Shown here in pieces: positions 45,431 to 57,356 of a stretch of 64,000 nt of DNA. Origin of the DNA: Nymphalis io (Eukaryota > Arthropoda > Insecta > Lepidoptera > Nymphalidae); the NCBI RefSeq assembly GCF_905147045.1, contig NC_065895.1, forward strand, positions 5,461,001-5,525,000. The letters are read 5' to 3'. The stretch's first letter is position 1; the number at the start of each line of letters is the position of its first letter. The notes under the pieces are model-generated. The model did no database searches. It was not told where the DNA came from and saw only the letters and a list, made by a program, of their open reading frames with translations. Made by a program: the position numbers and the translations under genes.

Positions 45431-46798
45431 ATTATTTTTTATAATTCAATGTTTTATTGAAATTGTAGTAAAAGTAACAGCCTTTAAACGTCTCACTGCT
45501 AAGCAAAAAAGATTTTTTAATGTCATACGACTTTCAAAACATTGCACTAAGTAGGTAGTATTTAACATCTTATCAAGATAATCGTTCGTACTCAGTTGCC
45601 GAGATAATGGATGGCAAAATAAGACACGGCGTATGTTTATTTGAGAAATTGCCTCGCAGCACTGTCTTCTCACGAATTGCAGTCAAAGGCACAAAGAGAA
45701 TACACATTAGCTAAAATTATTCAACTACATAATGATGACGTTATACTCATATATATATATATATATTTTAAACAATAAAATCTCTAAAATGACTTCTATT
45801 CCCAAAAGTACTTGCGAATATTATAAAAAATATATATTTCCATTATTTTTTGTTTAATATAATTTACATAACTAAATATAAATTACGCTTAAATAATACA
45901 CGTAATCTCTTTGAAGTAGCTCCTTAAAGAGGGTTTGTCTGAATATTGCAATGTACTTTATCATACACTTTTGCGTTTCGCAAATATTCGCAATATGTTA
46001 TATATAATTCAGTCAAATTCATAAGACAGCATAGATTATATGGTTCCGTATAAAATTAGGAAAAACTAAGTCACTTTTGCGTTTTCTCGATGTATATACT
46101 AATACTCAATGTATGCATAATGCATACATGACAATCTGGTACGCCGTGACTCTGAATTATCACAAGAAGTCTGTTGAAATATTTAGAAATTGGAATTTGA
46201 CAATTTGGAACACATTTTCAAATCTAAATCTTACAATCAAAAATGGCTGAAGCAAACTTGAGCTATTATCAGGAACTTTCGTCTAAACCACAACGATGTA
46301 AGTAGGTCTGAGAAATTTAAGTGAGTTCAGAGTTTTTAATCATTGTATTTGTTATTAACTTAACTACACAGCACCTACACCCTGTATTTTCTTAGGTTAA
46401 TTAAGTAATCTATCTACGGTATATCAGCAATATAACGCTTTCGTTATTAGTTAATAGTTTTACTGAGAAATAATTTTAAATACATGCAATATTATATCGT
46501 TTTGTTAATTTTTTTCATCATTAATTTAATTTACTTATTCATAAAAAATTAACATAATTTGTAAAATAAGTCCAAATATCTTGATGAATTTAAGAAAATA
46601 AGCAAAAATATAAAAATAAATATATATATATAAAAATATAAAATATAATATAGCTACATATATATAATTTATAGCTTATTAAATTACAATCCGATTAACT
46701 GGACACACTATGTAAGTATGTCAATGTAATCGAAGTACTATTGTCGGTCCGGGCAATTACAAAGCAAACGTTGCCAAAATGTATTTATATATGTAAAT
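45431..46798. other. AT-rich non-coding DNA
   Basis: No gene is seen; (TA)n runs occur at 45,751-45,768 and 46,619-46,632. Confidence 0.4.
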
Positions 46799-46852
46799 GT
46801 ATATATATATATACATATATATATAATATATACATATATATATAATATATAA

Positions 46853-46892
<40 letters not shown>
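46799..46892. repeat. (TA)n microsatellite, interrupted
   Basis: It is about 94 bp of alternating T and A with a few C and G interruptions, ending in a pure run of about 19 TA units (46,854-46,891). The length is likely to vary between individuals. Confidence 0.9.
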
Positions 46893-46895
<3 letters not shown>

Positions 46896-48548
46896 AATAT
46901 TTTGTTTATATCTCGTACAATAATATAAAGGGAAAATCTTTTATAAGCTCAACATTGCACTGTGTAGCTAATATAGTCAATAAAATAATAACAATAATTA
47001 AGTAATCCTATCATGCATTGTAAAAATATAATTATTAAACCATTTCGACGTTTATTACATTACCAATATTTAAACAAATTGTTGTTAATCTATTTCTCGC
47101 TGTATTAATATATACAAAGAATGCTCGCACAGCTGAATAAGTAGTTTTCTATTAATAATATTGGATGGAAGGAACCCTAATAAATTGATTCAGGGAATTT
47201 TGCGCGTAATAACAACCAGTACATGTACTCGGAGTCCTGGATTTAAATTTAATAAAGCGCATTGCGCACCGTACCCGAATCGGCTCGAGCGGCTCCGGTA
47301 GTGCGTTAACTTAATTGCCTTTAAATAATTATGCATTTATCCCGATTTTCCTCTACGATTCCCAATTACGCTTAACAAATAGGTATTAAAACTTTCCGTG
47401 AACACGATCGGATTTTTACGTATCAATTTTCGCAGCACATTGGTATTTTTATATAACAAATGTTAATGTCAGTTAGAAACTACCAATCATTAAGGTAAAT
47501 TAATCTGATTTGTAAAATAAAACAAACGAATTAATATGTACATTAAGATCTCTTCGCTATCTTTCTTATTTATAATTCTATTCTTAAATTATAATAACGA
47601 ATCACAACTACGAACAAAGTAAGTTTAGTAATTAATAGTATTTTTTTTTTCCTTTATTTAACTTTATTTATTTTTCCTTAATATATATTGCGTATAAATA
47701 CTGACGGTAGGATAAGGATCGTTGTTAGTAGAACTTCAGTAAGACATAAAGAGATCTGGTTACTACTCTACGTTAAAAAGAAATTCAATAATTTTTATTG
47801 ATTAAAATATAAGCTCCATTCTTTAAATTTCGAAGAAAAAATCTTTTTATAATTTTTTCATCCTTAGACATCAAATACATACCATGACTCAAATCAAGGT
47901 GAAGATAACCGCGGCCATAACCTACTGTGAACTAACTACTAGTTACTACCATTTTGTAATACTGTAAAAATATTTTTTTAAATAAAAAACGATTTAGTGA
48001 AATCGTTGGAACATTTTGTTTTTGTGTATCTATCAATCATTTGATGGATTTACAGAAACCTGGTTTTTAATCCTTTGAAATGAAATTCTCCGAAAAAATC
48101 TGTTTTTATAATAATAAACAGAAACGAGAAATCTCGCTAAAAATATTCACTTTTTTAAATTCGTTCTAACAAAATTATTAAAAGAGACTTGAAATGAGCC
48201 ATATTCAAAATGAAGAGAAACGCAGTCATTAAATTAATTTAAGTAAATCTAGTGAAAAGCATTATTGTTTTTTTAATATTGTTTAGTAATAGTTTTCACC
48301 CTCGGTTTTGCCCGCGCCTTAAGAGAGGAACGTGTTAGGTATAAAAAGTACTAATAATAACAAAGAATTTGCTCGTAGGCCTACCTATAAAAAAATACAA
48401 ATATTTTAGGTCATGAGAATATAGACATTTTTTGCTCAATACAATTTTCATGAAGTCGGTCTTTTCTGACGAAAATAATAAAATTAAATTATATCACGTA
48501 CGTTATTTGCGCAAACCAATTTTGAATAAGATGATTTTTTTGTATTTA
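46893..48548. other. Non-coding DNA with a possible conserved element
   Basis: At about 47,190-47,400 GC-rich pieces (cgaatcggctcgagcggctc) and homeodomain- or octamer-like words (TTAATTGCC, AATAATTATGCATTTAT) are packed together, which is how insect enhancers often look. At 48,297-48,335 a few words resemble the end of repeat family E (minus). No gene. Confidence 0.3.
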
Positions 48549-48628
48549 AGTGGCGTGGTAGAACTAGCTCCAAGCCTCTTCGAAAGGAGATCCTTATCCC
48601 AGTAGTCTGACATTTACTGGCTGTCGCT
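48549..48628 (+). repeat. SINE family A, 3' fragment
   Basis: 'ggcgtggtagaactagctccaagcctc' and 'cccagtagtctgacatttactggctgt' match the 3' end. Confidence 0.6.
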
Positions 48629-49262
48629 TTACTTCTCTACGACTTTTACTCATTGTAAACGATATGTATTTAAACAAATATATAGTATAAATAATACGGT
48701 CCATTAACGCGCACATTGATTAGCAATGTAGTTTTATTTTATTTTAAATTAAAAACATAACGACAATATATAATATAGTATTATATATCATCGTCGAAGT
48801 ATTTGTAGCTACGATTTTCCATCGTGAATTCCATAATGTTGCTAAATCATTAGTTTTACAAATGAAAGCTATATTACCAAATCACTCGCTGCATTCATGC
48901 CTGCCTGTAATCACGAATCGCTGCTAATCTAATACTGTCGGTGAATTTGCTATTCGTACATCACGTAACATCGGTATGTTAATTAAAAACAGGAATGCTG
49001 TCATTGAAAAAAATCACTAAATGAAATTTTAGTATCGTACACTTTTGATTTTGATCGTTTCTTGGATTCGATAAAACCCATTACCGTGCCGTTTCGTTTT
49101 CATCTAATGTATATTTAAAAAATAAAATATATGGAAAAAATACTTAAACTTAAAGTTTGAAGTAAAAGTAAGTTTGTTATAGTAAAATATAAATACCGTT
49201 ATTTTTAATACATAATATAAAGCGCAAAGATGTTATATCTAAATCCTTCCTTATAAAGTAAA

Positions 49263-49476
49263 AATCTGTAAATGTCCCACTAGCGGGTTAAGATCGCATA
49301 TATCTACATGCAATTTAGACACATTTTATAGAATTCCGACACGTGATGTACGTAATGAATTTTTTTATAAACACATATTAAACACTTGAATGGTGTTTGC
49401 CGTTTGTACCCGCAATTATTTATTAAGATTCACGTGTTCTAACCACTGGGCCATATCGACTCTTAAATACATACAT
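49263..49476 (-). repeat. SINE family A, diverged
   Basis: The 3' end 'ctgtaaatgtcccactagcgggtt' and the 5' end 'gtgttctaaccactgggccatatcgac' bracket a shortened body. Confidence 0.7.
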
Positions 49477-52400
49477 TAAATACGACGACAAGCTTATACT
49501 ACTAAATTGCTTCATCAGTTTACGTTTGAAAAACTATTTTCGGGAACTATCTGGGCGTAACACGCCCCAATTCGCAATTTCAGTGAACATAAGGCTTAGA
49601 ATTTCGTATAATTCGAAACTGGAATTTCCCGATAATGTTTTGCTGAAAAACAATATAGAAACTTCAATTTAATTTAGTACTAAAAGATCAAATTTTCAAT
49701 AACTGAAAAAAATCAAATTAAACCCATGGGCAGAAAGTAAACCAAAGCCTTATTTCTAGATGAAAATTTGGAGAGTTTATACATTTTTTATCTTCGCTAG
49801 AATAAAAAAACCTAAGCATTTTACACTTAGATCGGTTTAGTGATTAAGAAATAAAGATACGAAAGTAAGATATTGTAAGTGTATGACGAAATATGATTTA
49901 ATTATTATTATTAAAAATAGTTTGTCAGTTTCTTAAATAAACTCAACGTTTCTAACTACTTACTCTATATTCATAGATATCCATAGACAAATCGAAATAT
50001 TTTCGTTTTCTTTTGCAAAAAAAGATAAAAAATTAAAAAGAAATTTCAGGAATATTCTCAAGCTGATGCAAATGCATTCGTTGCAAATAAGTGCCAAATA
50101 TACTTAATAGTAAAGCTAGCAGGAACATAATATTTTATGCTAATGTGATCTTTAAACAAAACGTATAAGGTTCAAAATTGTACATCATGTTATACAGTCA
50201 TCAAGCAGGTCAATTAGATACGCATAGATGAGAACTCTTATTGGAACAAAAGAATCCGTCATCCATAGTAGTAGCATTTGAGTATTACAGCATTCAAATG
50301 TAAAAATCATAGGTTGTAAAAATTCTAACCTACACAAGAAAATTCTTAAAATTAAATTTGTGATCACCAACCCGCAATAGAGCAGCATGGTGGCGTGTTT
50401 GCCCAGCCTTCAGACACACTTACAGTTGTCCCTAATTTGATTATATGTATGTAGAGATACATAGTGGCTCTTCATACATATTTTTTTAAAATAATCTATA
50501 TTCATTTCTATATTTGAATAAATATTTTGAACTTCATTAAATAGAAATCGTATACCTCAAGTGTGGAGCGATAGGCTTGACTATCGAATGTCAAGTTCGA
50601 GTATCGATTACAACTTTATTTAAAGCAAATGCAATGTATTGGTTCTTAATTTAATAATATGGTTTGTATTACATAATTAGAGTTTTATAATTAAAAAATG
50701 TAACATGCTATTAATTTGTCATGAAAATAACCTAATCATAAAAAGTCTGTGAACATTTTTTATTTGATTATTTTATATTTCGGCAAAGAGCAATCTGAGT
50801 TTTTGTAACAGTGTCAACAAGTCCCACTGAAATGCAATTTTATAACAAAGTATTTTTCTAGGTATTTTATTATTGAACTCAGTATATACTGAATAGACTG
50901 AAAACCTGACTTAATGGAGGGTTATTCAAATGAGGTCTTAACTATAAATATTATGGCAATCGTCAAATACAACATAATTGAAACTTTTTTCTACCAATCC
51001 GCAGCGATGTCGCAATATTTCAATTTACATATCGTTCTCTGCAACAAAAAACAAACCATACGCAACAATGGGACAGTTACGCACCAGTTAAACCAAGTAG
51101 TACGACAACAAAAGAAATGTTATAATATTTCTTGGTTACAAAAGACCGCATAATGGTGACGAAGCATTCCTTAAATATTTTTTTAGTTCAAAACTCAATA
51201 TATAAGAATAAATTTATTTACAAAAAATGACCAGTCTATGCTCATAACAATTTATATACGTTATTATTAAGTTTTTAAAATAAACGTCAATAATGTTACA
51301 TATATTTTATATTATCTGCTATACTATATATTTTATTTAATAAAAACAGCGTTGGCACACTTTAGAGAAATTCCTAACTTCAGTAATGTAACATGTTAAA
51401 TAAGTTAAGAGTTAGTAACGAATTTCGGTTTCTGGATCTCGGGTTTGGTTTATCCTTTCTTAATATAATTCTAATGGATGTTATATGATAGTATAAATTA
51501 TAAATAAGTAACATATAATACACCAATGTACAGTTATTTATTAATGCACTAAGCCTAAGTCATTACTGATTTCACGAGTATATTAGGTATCTACTAATTA
51601 ACTTTCGTTTGTTCCCTTCGAATTAACACAAAAACTGGTAACTAATTTGATATGCATATTACTTTTACATAATAAACCTTTTTTATATAGCCATTAAGCT
51701 GGCAATGAAAACATACAAACATATTGAAAACTTTATTGAAACTGTGCGATCGAAAAAGGGTCTGGAGAAGCAATGTGGTTTAAATACCATAAATAATTAA
51801 TCATATTTAAAAAAGTTTTTATGTAAATGAATAAAGCCTACGTAAAATAATTATTATATGGAATTACATTGATTATTTTATAATTTATGTGTTATGTACA
51901 TAATATATACAACTATGAATAAATTCTATGAATGAATGGTTGTACTTAATTATACTATGAGTAAGTACAAGGACTCATTTATTATCGAATTACATTTGAA
52001 AAATGAACCTTTATTGAAAAAACAATGGCTTTATTGAAAATACAATTAATTTAAAAAGAAACATTTTTTTCTAAAAACTTCATTACAATAATAATTGAGT
52101 CGTAACTAGAATCACATATTTTCATAATAAAATTGCAGGTGAAGTTGTTGCCGCGGAGTTTCAGCGGGCTGGAGATTGTCGTGAGCTTTCGTTAGCTTAG
52201 CGGAAACTTGTGAACAATGAGTTTTAATGCCGCATTCAAGTTTTCAATGTATTTGCTAGTGAAAATTTAATAAGGTAGCGCGGAAATGTTTAATGGATAA
52301 AATATGTTAATATTATTTATTTTGCATTATGCATAATATAGTAGATACTGGACCTTGAAAAGCTTAATTAAGTTAATTTCAATGTTTTAATATCTTTATT

Positions 52401-52680
52401 TAAACTACTATTATTCAATATCTTTATTTATATTATCAACATCATAAGAAAAAAAACAGCATTCATAAATAAAAAATAAATTATTGCAGTCCTTGCATAG
52501 ATGTTATCATTTAAAACGGTGTAACAAATTAATATGTCAAAAATGTATTTTTTACCTCGTTCTATTATTTACTTAGGTACCTATTCCTCGTTTCAAAGTA
52601 ATGTTTTAGAAATATATATATATACGACGTCACTTATTAGAATAGCAACACCACACAACGTGATGTATGTCATGCAGGCT
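49477..52680. other. Mostly AT-rich non-coding DNA
   Basis: A short palindromic TGGGCGT/ACGCCC site lies at 49,550-49,566 and a family-A SINE crumb at 50,358-50,432. At 52,139 a stretch following TTGCAG is GC-richer (to about 52,200), but its frames close within 20 codons. No gene is supported. Confidence 0.35.
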
Positions 52681-52681
52681 G

Positions 52682-52714
52682 GTCGGTTTTCAGACGTCAA
52701 GTGTGAAAACCGAC
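52682..52714. other. Perfect 11-bp hairpin
   Basis: GTCGGTTTTCA (52,682-52,692) pairs perfectly with TGAAAACCGAC (52,704-52,714) around an 11-nt loop containing GACGTC. It lies in a GC-richer island (52,660-52,930) not explained by any repeat found here. Confidence 0.5.
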
Positions 52715-53664
52715 GTGTGTCTAATAGACGGGTGCCTATTTTATTATGTAGCCGACTGATGGAAATATAAAATATAAAGGAGTATGTCAGTAGCGTGTGT
52801 GATCATTTCCTCGAGCGACCCCCTTGGTCTCTTGCTCTCAGGACAGCGCCAGCGCCGAAAGTGCGCACTGACTGATTTAATAAAATCAACTTATTGGACG
52901 ACAATGGCGACCATTATAATGGCAATCCATTTGAATCCGCGACATATATATATATATACGACGCATTAGCATAAGCAATCCTTATAATCAAAATCACAAT
53001 GATAGGTAATATGAATATTAATATTAAATTACGTCTAAAATGCTTTTTTTTTTAAAAAGTTTACTTTTTTTATAACACAATATTACAAACTACATTACCA
53101 ATTCGTAGGTATAATTTCATAAGAAAAAATGTAATATGAATAATGCATTTCTGATAAAGCGTAATAACATAAAACCGATAAATCGTTCAACAAAGTTAAA
53201 ATTAAACTTGATTACTTCACTGGTTCCTTGTGTAGGACGTAGCGGAAATATTTCGTACGTAGTTTCTTGGTACGCTAGCGATGTACGTTTACTGCTTTTT
53301 GTAATGAAACTAGCAATTTCAACATACCAACTGCTGCAAGTGTACGCGGGTGGAATAATGATTTAATTATTTAGTTCATCTAACTACAGCGTTGTCGCGT
53401 CAGCTATTGCTAATGCAATTAAAGGAGTAACAATTTTACTTAACGAATCTGTTGATCCTGGACAGGAAATTTCGCAATTCGAACACTTCACATATTCACA
53501 AATATATAGAGATTGTATAACAATTCTTTAATATACGTAGTATTTCATTTTGTTTGTATTGTGAATAAATTTAAATTTTATGTTATTAAAGTATAATTAG
53601 TATGTTTTTAGTAATTTTTTGTAACGTAAACTTTGCATGAATTTAATGAATTATTTAATTTTAA
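52715..53664. other. Non-coding DNA
   Basis: The unassigned GC-richer island continues to about 52,930. A 76-codon frame at 53,136-53,366 has no recognisable domain. The last 12 bases before the RTE element (53,666-53,677) are its target duplication. Confidence 0.4.
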
Positions 53665-53677
53665 TTTGTACCTATAT

Positions 53678-56600
53678 ATATTTGCCGTGGAGTACCGGCT
53701 TAGAATAGTACTCCCCCAATCTCATCCCGTGGGTGTCGTAAGAGGCGACTGAGGGACGGGGAAAAGGGGGGATGGGCAGCAGCGTCCCCCCTCCCATAAA
53801 CATCTTACCCCCTACTGCGCTCGCCAACACGCCTGCCCAGCGCGGCGAGTATGGGCAAACCCCTCCCTTAATGGCAGATGCGCCCAAAAAAAGGCCCCCA
53901 GTTACCGGCAAGCCCGCTAGGCCCGACCAAGGTAGCGGTCGCGGTATCGGCAGGGCAGGGGGTGCTAAGAATCACCGGTTCACGGCAGGCTACCGTATAA
54001 AACGACTGAAAATGGCAACGTATAATGGACGCTCGATGAGGCTGGACCATCACCTCGCCGAATTAGAAGTAGAGTTAAGTCATATAAACTGGCATATACT
54101 GGGGTTATCTGAAGTCCGAAGACAGGGGGAGGACACGATAACTCTAGAGTCCGGTAACTTACTCTACTTCCGCGAAGGTGATAACCCCTCCCAGGGTGGT
54201 GTCGGTTTTCTAATCAAAAAGGATCTCATTAGCAGCATTGTGGAAATCAGTAGTGTGTCGAACCGGGTAGCGTACCTTGTCCTAAAACTTTCCGACAGGT
54301 ACTCCCTGAAGGTTGTACAGGTATATGCGCCAACTTCGACATACTCTGATGATGTGGTCGAAGCGATGTACGAGGACATCGCAAAGGCCCTCAACGACAC
54401 CTCGAGGGCCCACTACAATGTTGTTATGGGAGACTTTAATGCTAAAGTGGGAGTACAAGATAGCGGTGAATCGAAAGTCGGACCTTACGGCTTGGGCTGC
54501 AGAAATCACAGGGGGCAAATGCTGGTAAACTTTCTCGAAGCGCAGGGGCTTTTTTTGATGAATTCTTTCTTTCAAAAGAAGCCTCAGAGGAGGTGGACCT
54601 GGCGAAGCCCCGATAACGTGACAAGGAACGAGATAGACTTTATCATCTCGAATAAAAGGCACATATTTAGAGATGTTTCAGTGATCAACAGGTTTAATAC
54701 CGGAAGTGATCACCGCTTGGTTCGAGGCACTCTAAATATCAACTTAAAAGCCGAAAGATCGAGAATGATGAGGTCTACTCTCCGACCTACCATGCTCCAA
54801 GCTGCTCAAGGCTCCGAAAAGTTCCAAATGGAACTTCAAAATCAATTCACCGCTTTGGAAACCATAAGCAGCATTGATGAGAGAACCGACACGCTGGTCA
54901 AAATACTGCAAAACACATCCCGCAAGTGTTTTCCGCCACAGAGAAGAGACAACGCACCAAAACTCTCTGCTGAGACACTCGAGCTCATGAGAAAACGACG
55001 AGAACTACCATCGTTTTTGTCAGATAAGGCCTTAAACCGAACAATAAAAACGCTGACGCGACGCGATCTCCGACGCTCCAATACCCGTGCCATCAAGGCT
55101 GCGATTGAGCAAAATCGGGGATCGAAAGTGTTCGCTCGCAAGTTTGGGAGGCCGCGTCTGACAAAACTTAAAACTGAAAATGGTGGGGTCGTTACCTCTA
55201 GGCCTGAGATTATCGGAGAAGTAGAGAGGTTTTATGGGCAGTTGTTCTCTTCAAGATCGGATAAACCCATGGGAATCAGTATTGATGACCAGCGCGCCCC
55301 TCTTATGCGCCATTACTCCGAGGAGCTCCCGGTCGTTGACCAAGGAGAGATTAGGGCGGCTCTAGAACAGCTTAAAAACAACAAATCTCCGGGAGATGAC
55401 GGAATCACAACAGAGTTGCTTAAGGCAGGCGGGACTCCGGTCCTGAAAGAGCTAGCAAGCCTCTTTAATTCCGTCATCCAACATGGCAAGACCCCGGAAA
55501 CGTGGAGCGGGAGTGAGGTGGTACTGTTTTTCAAGAAAGGTGATAAAACCCTCTTGAAAAACTACAGACCAATCTCCCTCCTGAGTCACGTGTATAAGCT
55601 GTTCTCAAGAGTCGTCACGAACCGTCTCGCCAGACGACTTGACGAGTTCCAGCCCCCAGAGCAAGCCGGCTTTCGATCAGGCTACAGCACCGTGGACCAC
55701 ATCCATACTGTTCGGCAGATTGTGCAGAAGACCGAAGAGTACAATCAGCCGCTGTGTATGGCATTTGTGGACTACGAGAAAACCTTCGACTCCATCGAAA
55801 CCTGGGCAGTGCTCGACTCATTGCAGAGATGTCATATCGATTGGAGATATATCGAGGTACTGAGATGTCTGTACAACGCCGCTACAATGACTGTCCACAT
55901 CCAGGACTGTAAGACGAAGGCGATCCAATTGCGCAGAGGGGTGAGACAGGGGGATGTAATATCCCCGAAACTGTTCACCAACGCGTTGGAAGACGTTTTC
56001 AAAACGCTGGATTGGACTAGGTATGGAGTCAATGTAAACGGCGAGTACATCTCACACCTTCGATTTGCCGACGATATCGTCATCATAGCAGAGTCGCTGG
56101 AACAACTCACCGAAATGCTGCGTAGCCTAGGCGAGTCTTCCCGGTGTGTCGGTCTCGGCATGAACTTGGACAAGACCAAGGTCATGTTCAATAGGCATGT
56201 CGTGCCGGGACCGATATACGTCGAGGGGAAACCTCTCGAAGTTGTTAGTGAATATACCTACCTAGGACAGATTATACAAATCGGTAGGAACAACTTCGAG
56301 AAGGAAGCCGATCGAAGAATTCGCTTGGGATGGGCAGCATTTGGCAACCTTCGTCAAGTCCTCAAGTCGTCTATACCGCAATGCTTGAAGACGAAAGTCT
56401 TCAACCAATGCGTCTTACCTGCCATGACATACGGTGCCGAAACGTGGACACTAACTGCGGGACTAGTCCACAAATTCAAAGTCGCTCAGCGTGCTATGGA
56501 GCGAGCTATGCTCGGAGTATCTTTGAAGGATAAGATCAGAAATGAGATTATCCGGAAAAGAACCGGAGTCACCGACATAGCTTGCAAAATTAGCAGGCTG

Positions 56601-56686
56601 AAGTGGCAGTGGGCTGGTCACGTATGTCGTAGGACCGATGGCCGTTGGAGCAGACGAGTCCTAGAGTGGAGACCGCGATTGATTGA
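53678..56686 (+). mobile_element. RTE-clade LINE, almost intact, with 12-bp target duplication
   Basis: TTGTACCTATAT flanks the element at 53,666-53,677 and 56,687-56,698. The 5' leader contains a 7-bp hairpin (GGAGTAC/GTACTCC, 53,689-53,714) and a second potential fold (CCCGT with ACGGG). One long ORF follows, then the element stops abruptly at 56,677 with the simple tail ATTGATTG. Compared with the copy at 11,322-13,400 the final part of the ORF (through AYVQQW) and the 3' end are missing, so it is a 3'-truncated yet TSD-flanked insertion. Confidence 0.9.
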
Positions 56687-56768
56687 TTGTACCTATATCA
56701 ATTTCAAACTATTTGTGTTATTAATTTTAATTTTATTAAGTGCATGTTTATTTTTTTATGATCTTTAA
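53772..56768 (+). CDS. RTE LINE ORF: endonuclease plus reverse transcriptase
   Basis: The 998-residue frame is uninterrupted. The first 80 residues are low-complexity leader; the likely domain start is MATYNGRS (residue 81). APE-type endonuclease: LSEVRR, VYAPTS, MGDFNAKVG, EIDFII and the catalytic GSDHRL. Reverse transcriptase: NYRPISLLS, QAGFRSGYST, FVDYEKTFDSI with the first Asp, RQGDVISPKLF and FADDIVI with the catalytic pair, then LGMNLDKTKVM. All key residues are present. The last 30 or so residues (after LEWRPR) are encoded by the ATTG tail and host flank, not by the element. Related host annotations are often called craniofacial development protein 2-like. Whether the enzyme works without its C-terminus is uncertain. 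Confidence 0.92.
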   Translation: MGSSVPPPINILPPTALANTPAQRGEYGQTPPLMADAPKKRPPVTGKPARPDQGSGRGIGRAGGAKNHRFTAGYRIKRLKMATYNGRSMRLDHHLAELEVELSHINWHILGLSEVRRQGEDTITLESGNLLYFREGDNPSQGGVGFLIKKDLISSIVEISSVSNRVAYLVLKLSDRYSLKVVQVYAPTSTYSDDVVEAMYEDIAKALNDTSRAHYNVVMGDFNAKVGVQDSGESKVGPYGLGCRNHRGQMLVNFLEAQGLFLMNSFFQKKPQRRWTWRSPDNVTRNEIDFIISNKRHIFRDVSVINRFNTGSDHRLVRGTLNINLKAERSRMMRSTLRPTMLQAAQGSEKFQMELQNQFTALETISSIDERTDTLVKILQNTSRKCFPPQRRDNAPKLSAETLELMRKRRELPSFLSDKALNRTIKTLTRRDLRRSNTRAIKAAIEQNRGSKVFARKFGRPRLTKLKTENGGVVTSRPEIIGEVERFYGQLFSSRSDKPMGISIDDQRAPLMRHYSEELPVVDQGEIRAALEQLKNNKSPGDDGITTELLKAGGTPVLKELASLFNSVIQHGKTPETWSGSEVVLFFKKGDKTLLKNYRPISLLSHVYKLFSRVVTNRLARRLDEFQPPEQAGFRSGYSTVDHIHTVRQIVQKTEEYNQPLCMAFVDYEKTFDSIETWAVLDSLQRCHIDWRYIEVLRCLYNAATMTVHIQDCKTKAIQLRRGVRQGDVISPKLFTNALEDVFKTLDWTRYGVNVNGEYISHLRFADDIVIIAESLEQLTEMLRSLGESSRCVGLGMNLDKTKVMFNRHVVPGPIYVEGKPLEVVSEYTYLGQIIQIGRNNFEKEADRRIRLGWAAFGNLRQVLKSSIPQCLKTKVFNQCVLPAMTYGAETWTLTAGLVHKFKVAQRAMERAMLGVSLKDKIRNEIIRKRTGVTDIACKISRLKWQWAGHVCRRTDGRWSRRVLEWRPRLIDCTYINFKLFVLLILILLSACLFFYDL

Positions 56769-57356
56769 TTTGTACCAATTTGGACTTATTATTTTTTTTT
56801 AATCTTTCTACTCATGTTGCTATAATTATGTGTTAATGTATTTTTAAAACAAATATTGTAATTGTTGTGGCTACTTTAAAAAGCTTCACATGTTAGCTAT
56901 TTTCACTAAATTGTTTTACATTTGTCATTAAAACATGTAGTAGCTACTAGTGGTCCTTAAAATAAATAAAATAAAAAATAAAATTAAATCAAGATATAAG
57001 ATTTGTTACAAGAAATAAGAAAAAGCACGAAATTAGTAATTGGTGTTTTTCATACATAACAATTATATTTTAATTGTACATGGTTGACCATGTAATTTAA
57101 GTTAAAATAAGTTAAATAATATAACTAATTAATCCATGTGACGATGAAATTGCTGTAAGTTATTTATTGTGATATTATCATATTATAAGCAAATATGATT
57201 TATCTATATTTCGATGAACAATATTACAACGAACAAGTCAATCTAATACGGTAGAGAATATAATAAATTATGTGTAATCTACATCAGCTTGCACCTACGT
57301 GGGATGTATACCGTCTGTTTACTTGATTGATTCTACAATAATCAGAAAAGCGCTTC
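56699..57356. other. AT-rich non-coding DNA
   Basis: 'aaaataaataaaataaaaaataaaatt' near 56,958-56,985 could be the tail of an old retro-insertion. No gene. Confidence 0.4.
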
